Shown here piece by piece: positions 28,237 to 33,167 of a stretch of DNA of 33,167 nt. Both the position numbers and the translations under genes were made by a program. The stretch is taken from the NCBI GenBank assembly GCA_023379055.1, contig JAMCSX010000025.1, positions 1 to 33,167 of the forward strand, given 5' to 3'. The notes under the pieces are model-generated. The model was not told the origin of the DNA, made no database searches, and saw only the letters and a list, made by a program, of their open reading frames with translations. This DNA is from Candidatus Martarchaeota archaeon. Lineage in GTDB: Archaea > Micrarchaeota > Micrarchaeia > Micrarchaeales > CABMGC01. The first letter of the stretch is position 1. The number at the start of each line of letters is the position of its first letter.

Positions 28237-29706
28237 CTATAACTTCTCTATCTTCCTTATCTCCCTTATCTTCTGCTCCGTAGATGCCTCATCTGCACCC
28301 ACAGTTATCTTTGACATTATAGCCAGATACTTGGTCAGCCCTACCTCCTGCCCTTCCGGAGTCTCCGAAGGGCAGATCTTTCCCCACTGCGTTCCATGTA
28401 CGTCCCTTGCCTTGAAGTGCGGATGCTTCTTTGCCAGCGGAGACTTCACCCTTCTTAAGTGTGTATAAGTGCTTATGAGATTTGTCCTGTCAAGGACCTG
28501 CGACACTCCAGTCTGCCCTGCCACCCATGTGCCGGTCCCCATTGCATACGCTATCCTGTCTGATATCGTGTCAGGATTGATTATGGACTGTATGCTAAGC
28601 TTCCTCCCCCTTGCACTTGTTCTCTCTACCTGGTACTTAACCTCCTTAGTAAAGAACCTGAATGCATATGCAAAGAGCTCTTCCATAAGCTCCCCAGAGT
28701 ATTTCACCCTCTTGTTTCCATAATGGTCCTTGTCATCCTCCCGTGTTATCCCGTTTCCAACTATTGTTGACTTCCTTGCCATCTGTATCAGGTATTTGCC
28801 CTTCTCATACCTGTCCTCCGGCTTCTCTCCTATGTGTGGAAGAAGATAGTTATCTATCTGGGTCTCTGCCCTCTTCTGCTGATATTCCTTTGCCTGCCCT
28901 GGCGCAGAGAGCTTCCCAAGCTCTATTAACGCATCGCTGCCTGATATGTCCTTGAATCCCGTGAGTTCGAAGTTTAGCATCATGTCGTTCTTGAATGTCA
29001 GAAGGTCGGCATAATCAAGCATATCTTCCTGTTTCATTCCAAGCGCCTTCAGGAGCAGTATGAAGCTAAGGCTTTTGGGTACCGTTGGGAAATCCACAGT
29101 AAACGTGCCGCTCTGTGCCCTTGTAACCACGCATCGTGCCCTGAATCCTGGTGCAGTGGAGAATACCACGCTTGAGACCTTATCTCCTGTCTTCTTCTTT
29201 GTTGTTATTATCCTGTTTGCAGCTACATCCTCAAGTCCTACAAGCACCCTCTCAACGCCCTTCATTATGAAGTAGCCGCCCGGATCCTCTACGTCCTCCC
29301 CATTCTCCACCATCTGCTCTTTTGTAAGCGTCTTTATGTAGCACAGATTGCTGCGCAACATTATGGGCAATTCTCCTACAAACACCTCACCAAACGATGC
29401 CGATTTCTCTATGCCCCTTATGACCGGAACAACCTCTATGAATATTGGTGCTGCATATGTCTGGTTCCTGAGCCTGGCCTCATTAGGCATTATCGCCCTT
29501 CTGGATCCATCAGCCTCAATAACCGACGCCTTCTCAAGCCTTATCTTCCCAAGCTTTAGTGCGAACCCCTCAACGCTCGGCTCTATTATATTCTGTCTGT
29601 CTATCACAGACTGTATGCCTGAGTCAAGGAATCTGTTATAGCTCTCTATCTGGTGCTGGACCAGGCTGTTTGATTCTAGATAAGACCTAAGTATCTCGTT
29701 TCCCAT
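28237..29706 (-). CDS. rpoB2: DNA-directed RNA polymerase subunit B'' (split rpoB)
   Basis: GYFIMKGVERVLVGLEDVAANRII, HGTQWGKICPSETPEGQEVGLTKYLA. Confidence 0.95.
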   Translation of the reverse strand: MGNEILRSYLESNSLVQHQIESYNRFLDSGIQSVIDRQNIIEPSVEGFALKLGKIRLEKASVIEADGSRRAIMPNEARLRNQTYAAPIFIEVVPVIRGIEKSASFGEVFVGELPIMLRSNLCYIKTLTKEQMVENGEDVEDPGGYFIMKGVERVLVGLEDVAANRIITTKKKTGDKVSSVVFSTAPGFRARCVVTRAQSGTFTVDFPTVPKSLSFILLLKALGMKQEDMLDYADLLTFKNDMMLNFELTGFKDISGSDALIELGKLSAPGQAKEYQQKRAETQIDNYLLPHIGEKPEDRYEKGKYLIQMARKSTIVGNGITREDDKDHYGNKRVKYSGELMEELFAYAFRFFTKEVKYQVERTSARGRKLSIQSIINPDTISDRIAYAMGTGTWVAGQTGVSQVLDRTNLISTYTHLRRVKSPLAKKHPHFKARDVHGTQWGKICPSETPEGQEVGLTKYLAIMSKITVGADEASTEQKIREIRKIEKL

Positions 29707-29715
29707 AAAATAACC

Positions 29716-29946
29716 TCAGTCTTCTACGACTACCCTGTAGTATGGCAGCGTTGCGTTTTCGAAGCGCCTAAGTATCCTTATTACCTGCCCTGGCCTTGCC
29801 CCAAGCTTAACTGCCTGCGGATCTGTGGAGAATATGCGCGGAAGGTTGGTTATGTCAAGATTCATGGTCTTTAAAAGCTCCTTCGTCTCCTTATCACTAA
29901 CTAACTCATGTACCGGTACAAGCTCATGTCCACTCTTCGAAGGCAA
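29716..29946 (-). CDS. rpoH: DNA-directed RNA polymerase subunit H, probable TTG start
   Basis: HELVPVHELVSDKETKELL...LPRIFSTDPQAVKLGARPGQVIRILRR...PYYRVVVED; TTG at 29946 with GGTGG upstream gives a normal-length protein. Confidence 0.85.
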   Translation of the reverse strand: MPSKSGHELVPVHELVSDKETKELLKTMNLDITNLPRIFSTDPQAVKLGARPGQVIRILRRFENATLPYYRVVVED

Positions 29947-30134
29947 AAATCCACCTAAAATAAGCACTAACAGTGACGGACTGCTGATATATGTATTATG
30001 CAATGTTTATAAGCGTTATTGTATGGCAAAGGCTTTTCAGTAAAAGCCTGAAAATTGGGCTTTGTCGGAAAAGTCCCATTTTTAGATAAGATAAGGGTTC
30101 TCTCTCTGATTTTGCAGTAGAGAATAAGTAGATT

Positions 30135-30206
30135 GCGACCGCCGGGATTTGAACCCGGGCCATTGACTTGGCAAGCCAAAGTCCTACCAGGCTAGACTAC
30201 GATCGC
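30135..30206 (-). tRNA. tRNA-Gly (anticodon GCC)
   Basis: GCGATCG-TA-GTCT...GGAC-T-TTGGC-TTGCCAA-GTCAA-TGGC-CCGGG-TTCAAAT-CCCGG-CGGTCGC folds as a cloverleaf. Confidence 0.95.
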
Positions 30207-30300
30207 ATTGCATATATCATTTATACTTCTCTGTTTTTAACCCCTTCGCAGATAAATTCTTATTATGCCTGTGTGCAAATATATCCGGATGCAGTGTGCA

Positions 30301-31625
30301 AGTAAACTACCCCAGGCTAAAGCCTGTGGGCTTTCCATAAGCTGATGAAACATGTCGCACAGCAACAATCGGTTCAACAACCGCATCTGGACGGATGTGT
30401 CTGTTTACAGGGACTCGCCTATTGGAAATCTGGAAAGAATCATGGTTAGTGGTATCTCTCCGCTCCAACAGGGATTTTATGGCAATATTGAGGCTTGCCT
30501 TTCTATCGGAGTTCACGACAACCCCACACTTCTTGCACCTGAACAAGGCATAATTGCTACTGTCATGTCCCTTCCCAACAGCACCGCAGTTGGAGCAGAA
30601 CTTGGACGTATGCCATGCATCAACGATATTCAGCGCAATATTCTTGTCAAAGCACCTCTGCATGAGGTTCTGTTTGAAAGTAAGGAAAGGGATACGCATA
30701 ACTTCACGATTGAATCTCCTTCCCTTGGGACTGAATCGTCTGAGGTCTTCAATGGAAATGTCAGCATCGTATTGCAGAGCCATTTCAGTAATCTCTCTGA
30801 CAACTTCGCCTATTCGGTTCTTCACGAAGTTATGCTCATTTTGTTTAATCTCCTTCAATGCCCTATTTGCATATTCGCTTCCGGTATCGGCATAACTCTG
30901 CAAAACAGACTTCCTTTCAAACAACTTCTTCCTTTTCTGCCAAATGTCCTTTCCGAAGTAATCCTGATGCAGAACCTTACCTTCAGAAGAGATGACCGAA
31001 ACAGCGAAGCATTTACTGTTCACGTCAACTCCCAGAACGTTCTTCTTCAAAGGCAATTCAGTTTCTTCTTTGGAAAGATATGCGACAATCCCAAGTCTGG
31101 AGGTAAGTCCATACGTTTTGCATATCCACCCAGACTTCAAAAGGTCGGAATAGCGTTGGAAATTCCTGTTCTTCTTTATGGGAACTGCGATTCTGTTTCT
31201 TGGATAGATTCCCAGTTCAATAAAAGTCATGGCCATGTCAAAAGTCTTGCAGTTGCGAGGGACGTTGAACTTGACAGTAATTCCTTTGGATTTGACTTTG
31301 CTTCGCCATACTGCACGTTCCAAAGATGCATAAACCTGAACGTTGAATCCAGTCCTCTTTTTAGATTCGGCAAAAGTCTTTCTATGGAAGTCTATGAAAG
31401 TATTGCAGAAATCCCTGTCTTTCCAGAGTCTATTGAATTCAGAAGTCGCCTTCAAAGAAAAGTCCCTTGGAATTCTACCCTTCTTGGCAGTAATTCCATC
31501 AATCTGCAAGAGAATAGCACGTTTCATACCACTAACCAGATATATATGTTCGCAGAATTATATACTACTAACTACTCGACAATTCCTCTCACCCGGAAAC
31601 AATGTGAGCTTCCTTGTCGAGATTA
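30301..31625 (-). mobile_element. Second TnpB-only IS200/IS605-family element (different family)
   Basis: Right-end hairpin CCC-c-AGGCT/AA/AGCCT-gt-GGG (30310-30330) followed on the minus strand by GTAGTTTACT; left-end hairpin CTCGACAA...TTGTCGAG (31575-31621). Exact ends uncertain. Confidence 0.75.
30307..31527 (-). CDS. tnpB: TnpB, intact (second family)
   Basis: RuvC-I LGVDVNSKCFAV, RuvC-II ISIEDLRRF, zinc finger CSNCG...CKKCG, RuvC-III SDRKASLNIA. Confidence 0.92.
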   Translation of the reverse strand: MKRAILLQIDGITAKKGRIPRDFSLKATSEFNRLWKDRDFCNTFIDFHRKTFAESKKRTGFNVQVYASLERAVWRSKVKSKGITVKFNVPRNCKTFDMAMTFIELGIYPRNRIAVPIKKNRNFQRYSDLLKSGWICKTYGLTSRLGIVAYLSKEETELPLKKNVLGVDVNSKCFAVSVISSEGKVLHQDYFGKDIWQKRKKLFERKSVLQSYADTGSEYANRALKEIKQNEHNFVKNRIGEVVREITEMALQYDADISIEDLRRFSPKGRRFNREVMRIPFLTFKQNLMQRCFDKNIALNIVDAWHTSKFCSNCGAVGKGHDSSNYALFRCKKCGVVVNSDRKASLNIAIKSLLERRDTTNHDSFQISNRRVPVNRHIRPDAVVEPIVAVRHVSSAYGKPTGFSLG

Positions 31626-31634
31626 GGTGATTGA

Positions 31635-32759
31635 TTGCCAGATGAATACAAAGTAGACGCATATTCTGTTGAAGGGAAGGTGGATTACGAAGATGCAGTG
31701 AAGAAATTCGGCATAAGCCTTATAGATGACGCGCTAAAGGCGCGCATAAAGAATGATGCCGGCGATGTTCATTTCATGATAAGGCGAGGCCTGTATTTCG
31801 CGCACAGGGACATGAACTTGCTGCTGGACAAGTACGAGAAGGGGGAGAAATTCTATGTTTATACCGGAATTGCACCTTCAGGAGGCATGACTGTTGCCCA
31901 TCTAGTACATTTCATTATGGCGCAATGGCTCCAGGAAAAATTCGGGGCAGATGTGATGATCCAGATCCCTGATGAGGAGAAGTTCCTTGCCAAGAAGAAC
32001 ACGAATCTTACACTTGGGTCCACACATGAACTCGCATACAAGGATGCCCTTGACATTGCAGCCCTGGGATTCAATCCAGACAAGACAAAAATATTCCTTA
32101 ACACCGAATATGCAAGCGTGCTATACAAACAGGCGGTGCGCGTCTCGAAGTACCTGACCTTCTCAATAATAAAGGACGCATTTGGGTTCGGCAATGATAC
32201 AAACATAGGCACCATATTCTATACGAGCATGCAGGCGGTTCCTGCCTTCCTTAAATCGGTAGAGGCCGGTAAGAACGTGCCATGCCTGGTACCTCTTGGG
32301 CTTGATCAGGACGTCCATTTCAGGGTTGCGAGGAATGCCATAGACAAGCTTGGGTACTATAAGCCTGCAATTATGCACTCAACTTTCATACCCTCATTAA
32401 AGGGAGGTCCAAAGATGTCAGCAAGTGACCCTGACAATGCGATATACCTTGATGACAGTCCCGAGACAGTCGAGAAGAAGGTGAACCGAGCAATAACTGG
32501 CCAGCAGTCTACCGCAGAGCTGCAGAAGAGGCTTGGCGGTGACCCTGACAAATGTGCAGTGTGCCAGTACAACAAGTATCTTTTCGAGCCGGATGACAAG
32601 AAGCTCGCGAAGATCATCGAGGGGGAGAGGAGAGGCACTATGAGAATCGGTGAACACAAAAAGGACCTAGCTGCAAAGATAAACAAATTCCTTGCAGAAC
32701 ATAGGAAAGAGAAGGATAGAATAAGGGACAGTATGGATTCGTTTATGCTTAGGGCGTAG
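31635..32759 (+). CDS. trpS: Tryptophanyl-tRNA synthetase, TTG start
   Basis: YTGIAPSGGMTVAHLVHF, IPDEEKFL, GLDQDVHFRVAR, GGPKMSASDPDNAIYL; in-frame TGA directly before the TTG. Confidence 0.9.
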   Translation: MPDEYKVDAYSVEGKVDYEDAVKKFGISLIDDALKARIKNDAGDVHFMIRRGLYFAHRDMNLLLDKYEKGEKFYVYTGIAPSGGMTVAHLVHFIMAQWLQEKFGADVMIQIPDEEKFLAKKNTNLTLGSTHELAYKDALDIAALGFNPDKTKIFLNTEYASVLYKQAVRVSKYLTFSIIKDAFGFGNDTNIGTIFYTSMQAVPAFLKSVEAGKNVPCLVPLGLDQDVHFRVARNAIDKLGYYKPAIMHSTFIPSLKGGPKMSASDPDNAIYLDDSPETVEKKVNRAITGQQSTAELQKRLGGDPDKCAVCQYNKYLFEPDDKKLAKIIEGERRGTMRIGEHKKDLAAKINKFLAEHRKEKDRIRDSMDSFMLRA

Positions 32760-32779
32760 GCATTATTGTTTTTAACACT

Positions 32780-32844
32780 GTGAGCTGGAAATCCCACGCC
32801 ATTCATGGGCGGAATGAGAGCGAACCGCAGAAAAGTGTATAAAG
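32780..32844 (+). mobile_element. Left end of TnpB-family element (copy 4)
   Basis: GTGAGCTGGAAATCCCACGCCATTCATGGGCGGAATGAGAGCGAACCGCAGAAAAGTGTATAAAG. Confidence 0.8.
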
Positions 32845-33167
32845 ATGGATAACGATATAAAGGTCATGGAACTGGCAAGAGCCTATAAATTCAGGATCTA
32901 TCCTGATGCCACAAGGCAGGCAGAGATAGATGAAAGGCTAGTCCTTGCACAACAGTTCTACAACAAGATTCTTGAGAAGTCAATCGCATCCTACCAGAAC
33001 GGAAAGACGAAAGTATCGATTGCACAGTTCAACAGGTTTGTCAAGGAGATAATCCAAGAAGACAAGAGATACCTGAAACTCTATTCGCAGACAAGATGCG
33101 AGATAGAATACAGGCTTATGAAGGCATATCAGAACTTCTTCAGGAGGCTCAAGGAAGGAAACAGAAA
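32845..33167 (+). CDS. tnpB: TnpB, 5' part only, truncated by window edge
   Basis: MDNDIKVMELARAYKFRIYPDATRQAEIDERL..., nearly identical to copy at 11048. Confidence 0.9.
   Translation, partial: MDNDIKVMELARAYKFRIYPDATRQAEIDERLVLAQQFYNKILEKSIASYQNGKTKVSIAQFNRFVKEIIQEDKRYLKLYSQTRCEIEYRLMKAYQNFFRRLKEGNR

Noticed and set aside
30352-31626. 424-aa plus-strand ORF
   Set aside because: It lies antisense to an intact tnpB with all catalytic motifs; its length is explained by mirrored codon bias.
1-33167. CRISPR arrays or cas genes
   Set aside because: No regularly spaced repeats seen; the only repeats are IS ends, the 254-bp duplication and the 30-bp tandem duplication.

Overview
The window looks like archaeal chromosome, probably from an acidophilic ARMAN/Micrarchaeota-like or Thermoplasmata-associated lineage (lineage is inference). 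Core genes recognisable from their motifs are: SecY; an RNA polymerase cluster rpoH-rpoB''-rpoB'-rpoA'-rpoA''; a B-family DNA polymerase followed by methionine aminopeptidase; tryptophanyl-tRNA synthetase; a cytosolic 5'-deoxyribonucleotidase plus thymidine kinase; a HAM1/RdgB-type XTP pyrophosphatase; tRNA-Arg(TCG) and tRNA-Gly(GCC); a PMA1-like P-type H+-ATPase; and a duplicated-permease NitT/TauT-type ABC transporter. A large share of the accessory DNA is IS200/IS605-type. It includes two intact, unrelated TnpB (RNA-guided nuclease family) genes, two copies truncated by the window edges, one 5' relic, one N-terminal fragment of a third type, and one intact Y1 (HUH) TnpA. The observations most worth follow-up are: (i) four left-end copies of one TnpB family that together suggest a TTAAC/TTTAC-like TAM; (ii) a 254-bp, ~99% identical direct repeat, made of the HAM1 3' end and the tRNA-Arg 3' end, that brackets a P-type ATPase and an IS200; (iii) a second TnpB element whose left-end hairpin lies 14 nt from a TTG-started trpS with an atypical class I signature; (iv) a tandem V4R-like protein directly coupled to secY; (v) a two-domain metallophosphoesterase whose N-terminal half looks catalytically dead; (vi) an ABC transporter whose AAA-associated C-terminal domain appears to be a separate gene; and (vii) a 30-bp in-frame tandem duplication inside thymidine kinase. 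All family assignments come from motif reading, without database searches.
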